A DNA stretch of 64,000 nucleotides, from positions 62,001-126,000 of the forward strand of contig JBGAOY010000004.1 of the NCBI GenBank assembly GCA_044221555.1, in the 5' to 3' direction. The stretch comes from JAEUJM01 sp044221555 (lineage in GTDB: Bacteria > Actinomycetota > Acidimicrobiia > Acidimicrobiales > DATDAH01). The position numbers and the translations under genes are program-made. The number at the start of each line of letters is the position of its first letter. Position 1 is the stretch's first letter. Below are positions 34,101 to 40,100 of this stretch, one piece after another. Under the pieces are notes generated by a model. The model worked only from the letters and a program-made list of their open reading frames with translations. It searched no databases and was not told the origin of the DNA.

Positions 34101-34944
34101 TGCCGAGGTTGACGGTGGGGAGGTTGTCACCCATCTCGCCGGGGCCGTCACCTCGGTTGTTCACGTCGCCCAGGCCGAGCTCGCCGTTGCCGTTCGATCC
34201 CCAGCACTTGACCGTGGCGTTGTCGAGCAGGGCGCAGGTGTTGTCGTTGCCGGCGGTGATGGCGACCGCGGTGCGGCCCGTCCCCAGCGCGATCGCCGGG
34301 AGGTTGTTGCCCATCTGGTTGGGCGCGTCGCCACGGTTGGCCGTGTCGCCTTGGCCGAGGGCGCCTTGGGCGCCGCCGCCCCAGCACTTGACGGTGCCGT
34401 TGTCGAGCAGGGCGCAGGTGTGGTTGCGGCCGGCGGCGATCGCCGTGGCGGTGCGCCCGGTGCCGAGGTTGACGGTGGGGAGACTGTCGCCCATCTCGCC
34501 CGGGTTGTCCCCGAGGGTGGTGGTGATGCTGAGACCCAACTGACCCACGTTGTTCAGCCCCCAACACTTCACCGAGCCGTTGTCGAGCAACGCACAGGTG
34601 TGGTCGTTGCCCGCCGACAGCGCCGTGGCCGTGCGCCCGGTGCCGAGGTTGACGGCCGGCAGGGATGCCCCCATCTCACCGGGGTTGTCGCCGCGGTTGG
34701 CGGTGTCGCCGATCCCGAGCTGGCCGAAGTTGTTGATGCCCCAGCACTTGACCACGGTGCCCCGTATGGCACAGGTGTGTTGTGAGCCCCCGGTCAGGGA
34801 CGGTGCGTAGACCGACCCTCCCACGGCATCGTTGGCGTCGGCGGCGACGGGCGACGCCGGCGTGGAGGCGAACAGGGCGGTGATGAGCACCGCCGCCACG
34901 ACGAGATGGGTGGCGCCGCAGCGCCGCCGTCGATCTCCCCACAT
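31120..34944 (-). CDS. Secreted RCC1-repeat protein C with C-terminal carboxypeptidase-regulatory-like modules
   Basis: ATG at 34944 gives 1,274 residues: a basic N-terminus MWGDRRRRCG, hydrophobic signal, then mature protein from about ADANDAVGG. Fourteen RCC1-like blades follow. The first has CAIRGTVVKCWG, and blade 8 has CAILAGGRVTCWG after a break (LSFSGARAVSITVGQDHSC). The C-terminal ~380 residues repeat the GxYxLxxxxP...GGHPSEFFPNSPNVPDATP type module about four times. It is more diverged from A and B than they are from each other. A 7-bp-arm inverted repeat (35009-35028) lies upstream. The WS/DGAT gene follows after 17 bp. Confidence 0.88.
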   Translation of the reverse strand: MWGDRRRRCGATHLVVAAVLITALFASTPASPVAADANDAVGGSVYAPSLTGGSQHTCAIRGTVVKCWGINNFGQLGIGDTANRGDNPGEMGASLPAVNLGTGRTATALSAGNDHTCALLDNGSVKCWGLNNVGQLGLSITTTLGDNPGEMGDSLPTVNLGTGRTATAIAAGRNHTCALLDNGTVKCWGGGAQGALGQGDTANRGDAPNQMGNNLPAIALGTGRTAVAITAGNDNTCALLDNATVKCWGSNGNGELGLGDVNNRGDGPGEMGDNLPTVNLGTGRTAAAIIADYVTTCAILDNGSVKCWGLNNMGQLGQGDTTQRGDGPNEMGDNLPAINLGTGRTALSVSVSTRVACARLDNSTVKCWGENNFGQLGLGTIDNRGDGPNEMGDNLPAINLGAGRSAFAVIAGGNGHNCALLDNGQIKCWGINAAGQLGLGDTASRGDNPGEMGDNLSSLSFSGARAVSITVGQDHSCAILAGGRVTCWGRNNLGQLGLGDNVDRGNAPNQMGDNLPIVDLGTGRTAVAISAGFQFTCALLDNATVKCWGSNSLGQLGLGATGSRGDGPGEMGDNLPAVNLGTGRTATALSTGSATCARLDNGLVKCWGDNTFGQLGLGDTNNRGDAPGEMGDSLPTVNLGTGRTATAIGAAFTHNCAVLDNATLKCWGLNALGELGQGDTNSRGDGPNEMGNNLPAIDLGSGRTATAVALAPRSTCARLDNAQVKCWGHNGFGQLGLGDTTARGDGPGEMGDNLPVVDLGSGRTASVLFGTTDGTQARFCARLDNGVLKCWGNNTNGALGIGDVNTRGDGPNEMGNNLPSVAFGALRRADRVGLGGKFGCALLDNGTVKCWGVNAVGQLGIGDLSDRGDGPGEMGDNLPAVAFPSGQPSGMSGKVVDAVSGAPVPGAFVAILRSTDFGIGAGVVTDSAGNYSAELPAGTYFPYMIDPSGAHALGFSASNPPRVVTAGAYLAVNPTMAPTRGRFTGTVTEDGSGNPVPGALALALTNGGVPETVAVANGSGAYTLANMRPATHFLGFIDPAGGHPSEFFPNSPNVPDATPQAITAGGTTVANDSMATQSLIGTGANLTGSVTDTTSGLPLSNVVVIALRASDFKIARATTTNASGNYTLNVTPGGYKLAFVDGNGGHLMEWHDNQPNTGLGAATTVNAPAATNASLARTTGSIFGAVFDATTNQPFAGAWVLAIGPSGIAGGTTAAANGSYTLNGLAPGTYRVTFVDPTGTRGQEYWDNALDFPSAGTLNVTAGGVINDVDGNLG

Positions 34945-35008
34945 CGGACACCCCCAACTCGTCGGGCCGCCCTGGCGTGAACGGACACGCCGGTGGGAAG
35001 AGTAGCTG

Positions 35009-35028
35009 CGAGCGTTCGCGCACGCTCG
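35009..35028. terminator. Inverted repeat CGAGCGT-N6-ACGCTCG
   Basis: Perfect 7-bp arms lie 16 bp beyond the DsbA-like stop (35045) and 64 bp before the RCC1 protein C start. It may end the DsbA transcript. The same arms occur without spacer as a palindrome at 40081-40094, so an operator role is an alternative. Confidence 0.4.
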
Positions 35029-35044
35029 GCGACCGCGAGCAGCG

Positions 35045-35647
35045 CTACCGGGGGATGCTCGTGTGCTTGAACTCGTTGAGCTGGGGCCAGCCCGTGATCA
35101 GGTCGAGGATGCGTTCGACGGTGCGCACGGCGACGTCGCCGTCGTGGTCGGGGCCGTCCATGAGGCGGACGAACACCGACTGCTCGCCGGCGATGAACGT
35201 GGGTACGCCCCACACCTGGTGGTCGGCCACCACGAGGTCGTGCTCCTTGTGGACCACGTCGAGGCCGCCGTGGCGGGCCGCGTCGAGGACCTCGTCGCCG
35301 TCGAGGCCGTGACGCTCCAGCACGCTCCGCAGCACGGCGGCGTCGCGCAGGTCGGCGCCTTCCACGTGGCGGGCGTCGAAGATCGCCTCGTGGACGTCCA
35401 GGAAGGCGCTGGGGTGCTGGTCGCGCACGGTCACGCCCACCTGGAGGGCCAGCAGCCCGGTCTCCTTCTCGGGATCGTCCCAGACGTCGGGCTCGCCCTC
35501 GCCGACGTGGGCCTGGCCCAGCGAGAAGGGGGCGAAGGTGACCTCCCAGTCGGCCCCGGCACGCAGGCCCTCGATGACGTGCAGGTGCCCGATGCGGGCG
35601 AAGGGGCAGCGGTAGTCCCAGGTGACGGCGAACGACGGGGTACTCAT
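35045..35647 (-). CDS. DsbA-family protein (FrnE / 2-hydroxychromene-2-carboxylate isomerase-like)
   Basis: The 200-residue protein starts MSTPSFAVTWDYRCPFARIG. The thioredoxin-fold active region has a single Cys (CPFA) in place of CxxC, as in some DsbA-like isomerases. A helical insert follows. WGVPTFIAGEQSVFV near residue 150 gives the cis-Pro loop (VPT). Without the second Cys it should not act as a dithiol oxidase. A glutathione- or mycothiol-dependent isomerase, or a thiol transfer role, is possible. There is no signal peptide. ATG at 35647 is the start. A pair of 48-bp palindromes lies upstream, between it and the PAP2 gene. Confidence 0.82.
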   Translation of the reverse strand: MSTPSFAVTWDYRCPFARIGHLHVIEGLRAGADWEVTFAPFSLGQAHVGEGEPDVWDDPEKETGLLALQVGVTVRDQHPSAFLDVHEAIFDARHVEGADLRDAAVLRSVLERHGLDGDEVLDAARHGGLDVVHKEHDLVVADHQVWGVPTFIAGEQSVFVRLMDGPDHDGDVAVRTVERILDLITGWPQLNEFKHTSIPR

Positions 35648-35694
35648 GGTCCGACCAACCCCGCCGGTCGCTCCACCATTCCGGGCGGCCCGCG

Positions 35695-35742
35695 AACTGG
35701 CGCCTCATTCGGTGGTCAGGACGACAGGATCGGGCGCCAGTT
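35695..35742. repeat. 48-bp palindromic element, copy 2
   Basis: The element runs from AACTGGCGCC to GGCGCCAGTT. Its complement aligns with copy 1 (13373-13420) along the whole length, including the core GACCACCGAAT. It lies between the PAP2 stop and the DsbA-like start. Confidence 0.85.
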
Positions 35743-35756
35743 GGGCGCGCGTGCCG

Positions 35757-35804
35757 AACTGGCGCCTCATTCGGTGGTCAGGACGACAGGATCGGGCGCC
35801 AGTT
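35757..35804. repeat. 48-bp palindromic element, copy 3
   Basis: Identical to copy 2 over all 48 bp and separated from it by 14 bp. The right arm runs into the 15-bp tandem repeat at 35793-35850. Confidence 0.88.
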
Positions 35805-35850
35805 CGGCGGGCGCCAGTTCGGCGGGCGCCAGTTCGGCGGGCGTCAGTCG
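35793..35850. repeat. 15-bp tandem repeat ending on a stop codon
   Basis: CGGGCGCCAGTTCGG is present three times in register (35793, 35808, 35823), plus a decayed fourth copy (35838-35850) that contains the PAP2 stop (TCA, 35844-35846). The unit is the right arm of the 48-bp palindrome. Confidence 0.85.
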
Positions 35851-36467
35851 CGCTGCGGGAGGCGCCACAGCCGGCGCGCCACCAGCCCGAGCACCGTGCC
35901 CAGGGCGGCGCCGGCCACGATGTCGCTGGCGTGGTGGATGCGGACGTGCACCCGGCTGCCGGCCACCACCGCCGCCACCGCGAACCACACCGCCGGCACG
36001 CGGCTGCCGTCGGCCAGCAGCACGGCGGCCATGGCGCCGCTGCTGGCGTGGCCGCTGGGGAACGACGACGTGACCGGGGCCCGCAGGTGATGGGGGCGGG
36101 CCTCGGTGGTGACCGGGCGGGTGCGCCGGAAGAGTCGTTTGATGCCCTGGTTGACCAGCAGCGACTCGGCCGACAGGCACACGACCAGACGGAGGAAGGC
36201 CTGCTCGTCGCGGCTCGACCGCAGGCTGCGCGCCGAGCCGATGATGACCCACAGGAGGCTGAAGTTGCCCAGCTCGGAGGCGGCGTACATCACCCGGTCG
36301 GCCACCGCACGACCTCGCAGGTGGTCGAAGGCGTCGTCCACCAGCTGGTCGAAGCGGGCCACCGGCCCGAAGGCGTCGGCGGGCGACGGCGGCGCGGGCT
36401 CGGTGAACGGTGGCCCGGCGACGTCGTCGCGCGGCCACTCGGGGTCGACGGGACCGGCGGTGGTCAT
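35844..36467 (-). CDS. PAP2-family lipid phosphatase
   Basis: ATG at 36467 overlaps the stop of the upstream nuclease gene (ATGA) and gives 207 residues. All three PAP2 motifs are intact: KRLFRRTRP (K-x6-RP), FPSGHAS (PSGH) and SRVHVRIHHASD (SR-x5-H-x3-D). Hydrophobic segments around them fit a compact integral membrane enzyme. Members dephosphorylate phosphatidate, undecaprenyl diphosphate or similar lipid phosphates on the outer membrane face. The specific substrate is unknown. The N-terminal ~60 residues are polar and acidic. The stop lies in a degenerate 15-bp repeat. Confidence 0.9.
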   Translation of the reverse strand: MTTAGPVDPEWPRDDVAGPPFTEPAPPSPADAFGPVARFDQLVDDAFDHLRGRAVADRVMYAASELGNFSLLWVIIGSARSLRSSRDEQAFLRLVVCLSAESLLVNQGIKRLFRRTRPVTTEARPHHLRAPVTSSFPSGHASSGAMAAVLLADGSRVPAVWFAVAAVVAGSRVHVRIHHASDIVAGAALGTVLGLVARRLWRLPQRD

Positions 36468-37330
36468 CGGGTCACCAGCACCGGGTCGCCCGACAGCACC
36501 GGGTCGCCCGACAGCACCGGGTGGCCCGACGAGGTCGGCACCACCGTGGGCACCAGTGACGGGTCGCCCCCCTGGGCCGGGCAGTAGGCGTGGAAATCGC
36601 ACCAGTCGCAGTGGCGGCTGGGCCGGGGCCGGAAGTCCTCGTCCTGGCAGGCGAGCTCGACCGCGGCCCAGATGGCCTCGAGCTTGCGGGTCAGGCCCCG
36701 TGTGGACTGCTCGCTGGGCACCGTGACGATGGCCACGGGCTCGGCCAGGTGGAGCAGTTGGATGCGGGCGGGGCGGACCCCGAAGAACCGCTCGCACAGG
36801 TAGGCGTAGAAGTGCACGCCGCCGAGGCGGGCCTGCTCGGCCTGTACCGACGGTGCCCGCCCGGTCTTGTAGTCGGTGACCACCAGACCACCGTCGTGGT
36901 CGAGCTCGAGGCGGTCGATGATGCCCCGCAGGTGGATCCCGCCGACCTGGGCCTCGAGCATCACCTCGAGGCCGACGGGGTGGACCGTGGTGGGGTCCTC
37001 GAGCTCGAAGTAGCGGTGCACCAGCGCCGCGGCCTCGGCCAGGAACGCGGCCTCGCCGTCGTCGTCGAGTTCGAGGCCCAGGAAGTCGGGCTCGTGGCGG
37101 AAGGCCTCGGTGGCCTCGGCCAGGCAGCTGTCGGCCTGCTCGATCGTGCGTCGCGGGGCGGGCAGGTCGAGCAGGCGCTCGAGTGCGGCGTGCACCAGCG
37201 TGCCCCGACTGGCCGGCACCGACGGCGACTCGGGCAGCCGATCGATGGCCGAGTAGCGGAAGGCGAGGGCGCAGTCGGTGAAGGTCGACACCTTCGAGGG
37301 CGACAGGGTCGCCGGCAACCGCAACGCCAT
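36464..37330 (-). CDS. RecB-like PD-(D/E)XK nuclease with four-Cys Fe-S motif
   Basis: The 288-residue protein starts SPSKVSTFTDCALAFRYSAI near residue 10. The catalytic stretch is IIDRLELDHDGGLVVTDYKTG (shown in two parts: IIDRLEL, VVTDYKTG). Cys20 plus C241-x2-C244-x5-C250 gives the C-Xn-C-X2-C-X5-C arrangement of the 4Fe-4S domain found in AddB/RecB-type nucleases. It is a stand-alone DNA nuclease common in actinobacteria. After the last Cys the tail contains repeated SGDPVL units encoded by three 18-bp repeats (36477-36530). A promoter-like TGTCGCACCCCC motif with TAGAGT lies directly upstream and predicts a leaderless transcript. It overlaps PAP2 by 4 bases. Confidence 0.9.
   Translation of the reverse strand: MALRLPATLSPSKVSTFTDCALAFRYSAIDRLPESPSVPASRGTLVHAALERLLDLPAPRRTIEQADSCLAEATEAFRHEPDFLGLELDDDGEAAFLAEAAALVHRYFELEDPTTVHPVGLEVMLEAQVGGIHLRGIIDRLELDHDGGLVVTDYKTGRAPSVQAEQARLGGVHFYAYLCERFFGVRPARIQLLHLAEPVAIVTVPSEQSTRGLTRKLEAIWAAVELACQDEDFRPRPSRHCDWCDFHAYCPAQGGDPSLVPTVVPTSSGHPVLSGDPVLSGDPVLVTR
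36477..36530 (-). repeat. Three in-frame 18-bp repeats in the nuclease C-terminus
   Basis: AGCACCGGGTCGCCCGAC occurs at 36477 and 36495, and with one change at 36513. On the coding strand the array gives a repeated SGDPVL hexapeptide beyond the Fe-S domain. Confidence 0.9.
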
Positions 37331-37336
37331 GGCCCA

Positions 37337-37358
37337 ACTCTACGCAGGGGGTGCGACA
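37337..37358 (-). promoter_or_regulatory. Putative promoter, TGTCGCACCCCC-N4-TAGAGT-N6-ATG
   Basis: TGTCGCACCCCC (37347-37358) is followed after 4 nt by TAGAGT (37337-37342), an actinobacterial TAnnnT -10. The hexamer is 6 nt from the ATG at 37330. This is the best copy of the motif and predicts that transcription starts at the start codon. Confidence 0.55.
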
Positions 37359-37451
37359 TCGCCGGGACAGCCGGGGCGGCCCGGGCGCGGGGCGTGTCCG
37401 GCGGAGGGCGGGCGGTGGCGGGGCGCGGGAGCAGGCGGTAGGTCCCGTCGC

Positions 37452-38321
37452 TCAGCCGGTGAGGGCCCGGAGGACGTCGTCGGCCACCGCGTCGGGGTCC
37501 TGCAGGGGGCCGAAGTGGCCCAGGTCGTCGAACACCACCAGCTCGCCGTGGGGCAGCGCGTCGGCGATCGCGGGGGCGAAGGCGGCGGGGCCCACCGGGT
37601 CGACGGCGCCGGTGGCGATGGTGACCGGGATGGCGACGTCGGCCAGGTGGGCGAAGGCTCCGTGCTGCGCGCCCATGCGGTACACCTGCGACTCGTCCAC
37701 GGGCCGGCAGCGCAGCGTCACCGAGCCGTCGGCCTCCTCACGGAAGCCGCCGTCGAGGTAGGCCTGCAGGGCATCGGGGCGCAGGACGTCCAGGGGCGGT
37801 TTGGACGAGAAGTTGGCGAAGGCCTCGCCGGCGGAGGCGAAGGTCGACCGGCGGCGCAGCGCCCCGTCGGCGAGGTGGTTGCCCCGCCCCGTGCCGCTCG
37901 CTCCGGTGTCGTCGGGGTCGATGGGCTCGCCGGGGAACACGACGGGCTCGAAGCAGTAGAGGCGGGCGAAGGTGCCGGGTCGGCGCTGCTCGGCCAGGAG
38001 CAGGGCGGCGCCGCCCTTCGAGTGGCCCGCGGCGAGCAGCGGACCATCGTCGCCGAGGCGGTCGTGGAGGTGGTCGACCACGGCGAGCACGTCGTCTGCG
38101 AACCCGTCCCAGTGGTAGTCGAGCCCGGCGGGGGTGACGGACTCGCCGTGGCCGCGCAGGTCCGGCGCCCAGCAGTGGAAGTGATCGGCGAGCCGCGTGG
38201 CGAGGGGGCGCCACACCGGGCCGCAGAACCCGGTGGCGTGGGTCAGGAGTAGGGGAGGTCCATCACCGCCGAGGTCGTGGAGGGCCAACTCGACGCCGTC
38301 GGAGGACCGGACTCGTTGCAT
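37452..38321 (-). CDS. Alpha/beta hydrolase
   Basis: ATG at 38321 gives 289 residues (MQRVRSSDGVELALHDLGGD). Classical features are THATGFCGPVW (oxyanion region), the DLRGHGES loop, nucleophile elbow GHSKGG, and a C-terminal GHFGPLQDPDAVADDVLRAL with the catalytic His. ATGAVDPVG supplies the acid-strand region. It could be an esterase, lipase or C-C hydrolase; the context gives no substrate. The start lies inside the 3' end of the upstream hypothetical gene (79-bp overlap), so translation is probably coupled or the upstream tail is not essential. Confidence 0.88.
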   Translation of the reverse strand: MQRVRSSDGVELALHDLGGDGPPLLLTHATGFCGPVWRPLATRLADHFHCWAPDLRGHGESVTPAGLDYHWDGFADDVLAVVDHLHDRLGDDGPLLAAGHSKGGAALLLAEQRRPGTFARLYCFEPVVFPGEPIDPDDTGASGTGRGNHLADGALRRRSTFASAGEAFANFSSKPPLDVLRPDALQAYLDGGFREEADGSVTLRCRPVDESQVYRMGAQHGAFAHLADVAIPVTIATGAVDPVGPAAFAPAIADALPHGELVVFDDLGHFGPLQDPDAVADDVLRALTG

Positions 38322-38758
38322 GTGCCCAGTGTCCCATCCGGCCAGCCGATCAACGTCCAGGCGGGGTCGAGGCGGTGCTCGGCCAGCAGCACGAAGATCC
38401 GGTCCATCGTGGTCTCGTCCAGGCGCTGGTGGCCGTCGCGCAGTACGTCCAGCACCAGGTCGGCCGGCACGACCGTCACGTCGCGATGGTGGCCGACGGT
38501 CTCGGGCGCGACGAGCAGGGGGTCGAGGAACGGCACCCACGGCAGATGATCGGACAACGCGATGCGCGTCGCGTTGGTGAGCTTGACCAACTCGTACGTG
38601 TCGCGCTCGAGGTTGTCACCGAGGACCTGCACGATGAAGCCGCCGGCGGGCCCCACCACGAAGCGGGCCTCGCCGAGGGCGCCGAGCGCGTACTCGCGCC
38701 CGAGTGTGGTGAGGAGACGGTCGAGATCCGAGGTCGCCAGGTTCGGAGCGGTCGCCAC
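38243..38758 (-). CDS. Conserved-looking hypothetical protein (171 aa)
   Basis: The best start is GTG at 38758, 7 nt after the MBL gene stop, with GAAGG overlapping that stop. The product (VATAPNLATSDLDRLLTTLG ...) has an alpha+beta pattern: FVVGPAGGFIVQVLGDNLE, then YELVKLTNATRIALSDHLPW, then LDETTMDRIFVLLAEHRLD. It has no motifs I recognise and no signal peptide. The final ~25 residues overlap the alpha/beta hydrolase gene and have weak coding character. It could be a small regulatory or immunity-like protein. Co-direction and spacing make it part of the MBL-hypothetical-hydrolase operon. Confidence 0.6.
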   Translation of the reverse strand: MATAPNLATSDLDRLLTTLGREYALGALGEARFVVGPAGGFIVQVLGDNLERDTYELVKLTNATRIALSDHLPWVPFLDPLLVAPETVGHHRDVTVVPADLVLDVLRDGHQRLDETTMDRIFVLLAEHRLDPAWTLIGWPDGTLGTCNESGPPTASSWPSTTSAVMDLPYS

Positions 38759-38765
38759 CCTGCCT

Positions 38766-40049
38766 TCATCGGTCGGGGGAGCCGCCCTCCTTAGTGCGCG
38801 ACTCGGCCGCGGCCCACCGGTAGACCCCCTTGGCCATGGTCGACCGCTCCGCCGCGGCCCGCCGCTCGTTGACCTCGGCCCGCACCCGGTGGGCGGTGGA
38901 CGATCCGGGGTCGGCCAGCGTCGCCATCTCGGCCAGGTGACCGGCCAGGCGCAGGTCGCCGGGATCACCGGTGCCGGCCAGGGCCGAGGCCCGATCCGCC
39001 AGCGTCCGGGCGCCACCCGCCAGCGCCGCCACCTCGGTGGCCAACGCGGCGTCCGGTGCCGGCTTCAGGTGGGCGGGGTTGCCGTCGTACCAGCCGCCGT
39101 ACAGCCGCCACACGTTGCGCACGATGAACTCGGGCTCGTCGTAGACGGGCTGCAGGTAGGGCTTGTCCACCAGCTCGGCGGGTGGCGTGACGGTGTGCAG
39201 GATGTCGTCGAGGCGGGCGCCGTCGTTCATGAGGGCGACGGTCTGGTCGTGTAGCGACTCGAGGTAGGTCGCGGTGTCCTCGAGCACCATGGCCACGTCG
39301 TCCGCGCCCGCGATGGGCAGGCCGTGGCCGGGGAGCAGCACCTCGGCGCCGAGCGCGGCCATGGCCCGCAGCGCCTCGGCCCAGTCGCGAGCGAAGCGCT
39401 GCACCTTCTGGGGGTTGCCGGCGTTCGGTGCGCACCAGATGATGAGGTCGCCCGGGCACAGCACCCGGCGGTCGGGAACCCACACCCAGGTGGCGTCGTC
39501 GGTCTCGCCGCGGGCGTGGTGCAGCTCCAGGGTCAGGTCGCCGACGGTGAGGTCGAAGCGGTCGCGGTAGGTGACATCGGGCCGCCGGTACTCGGTGGGC
39601 CACCGGAAGTCGGGCAGCTGGAACTGCCGCTGGTTGATCACGCTGTTGTACCCGGCGGTCTGCACGTAGCGGTCGAAGCGAGGGTTGATCTCCTCCTGGG
39701 CCACCACCCGCGCCCGCGGCCGGCCCGCATCGTGGTTCTCGGCGTCGAACACCTCGGTGCCGAACACGTGGTCGACGTGACCATGGGTGTAGACGGCGGC
39801 GTCGAACGCCTCGTCGGTCCAGGAGCGGACCGCCTCGTGGACGGCCGGCGCCGTGAAGGCGCTGCCCGTGTCGACCAGGCACAGGCCCTCGCCCGTGGTG
39901 AAGGCGGACACGTTGGCGAACGACTCGACCATGGCCGTGCCAGGGGCGACCTCGCACAACTCGTTGCTCGCCGCCATCGGGTGGCGCTTCGAGCGTTCGC
40001 CCTCACCGTGCAGGATGCGACGGGAGAGGTCCAGCAGATCGGTGGCCAC
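38766..40049 (-). CDS. MBL-fold hydrolase with alkyl-sulfatase-like C-terminal domain
   Basis: The 427-residue protein has the metallo-beta-lactamase motif THGHVDH (residues 88-94) and later ligands in HHARGETDDATW and LLPGHGLPI. Residues about 255-420 resemble the alkyl-sulfatase dimerisation region (LRLYGGWYDGNPAHLKPAP-like: WRLYGGWYDGNPAHL) and a helical tail with LRLAGHLAEMATLADPGS. Enzymes of this type hydrolyse sulfate or phosphate esters. This one lacks the SCP2-like C-terminal domain of full SdsA1. The start is ATG at 40049. It is divergent from a secreted lipase, with a perfect 14-bp palindrome between them. Confidence 0.88.
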   Translation of the reverse strand: MATDLLDLSRRILHGEGERSKRHPMAASNELCEVAPGTAMVESFANVSAFTTGEGLCLVDTGSAFTAPAVHEAVRSWTDEAFDAAVYTHGHVDHVFGTEVFDAENHDAGRPRARVVAQEEINPRFDRYVQTAGYNSVINQRQFQLPDFRWPTEYRRPDVTYRDRFDLTVGDLTLELHHARGETDDATWVWVPDRRVLCPGDLIIWCAPNAGNPQKVQRFARDWAEALRAMAALGAEVLLPGHGLPIAGADDVAMVLEDTATYLESLHDQTVALMNDGARLDDILHTVTPPAELVDKPYLQPVYDEPEFIVRNVWRLYGGWYDGNPAHLKPAPDAALATEVAALAGGARTLADRASALAGTGDPGDLRLAGHLAEMATLADPGSSTAHRVRAEVNERRAAAERSTMAKGVYRWAAAESRTKEGGSPDR

Positions 40050-40080
40050 GGTGGTCTCCTGAGGGTGGGTGCCGGAAGGG

Positions 40081-40094
40081 CGAGCGTACGCTCG
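40081..40094. promoter_or_regulatory. Perfect palindrome CGAGCGTACGCTCG, candidate operator
   Basis: This 14-bp perfect palindrome is centred in the 51-bp space between divergent starts (40049 minus, 40101 plus). The position suits a dimeric repressor, for example TetR-type, that controls both the MBL hydrolase and the secreted lipase. No regulator gene is adjacent. Confidence 0.5.
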
Positions 40095-40100
40095 GCAGCC

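Noticed and set aside
31492..34785. Very long plus-strand open frame (about 1,100 codons) opposite RCC1 protein C, and similar ones opposite proteins A and B
   Set aside because: They are antisense to the blade arrays. They stay open because the repeats reuse the same codons in a GC-rich gene. The products are repetitive Val/Ala/Gly or Pro/Ser strings without motifs or start sites.
21700..34900. Regular ~160-bp periodicity that might suggest CRISPR or satellite repeats
   Set aside because: The period equals one RCC1 blade and the frame is maintained; spacers are not unique sequences between identical short repeats.
35844..37337. Single 497-codon frame covering PAP2 and the region of the nuclease
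   Set aside because: Only the last 207 codons encode PAP2 motifs. The remainder is the wrong frame of the RecB-like nuclease, whose own frame carries the Fe-S cysteines and DYK motif.
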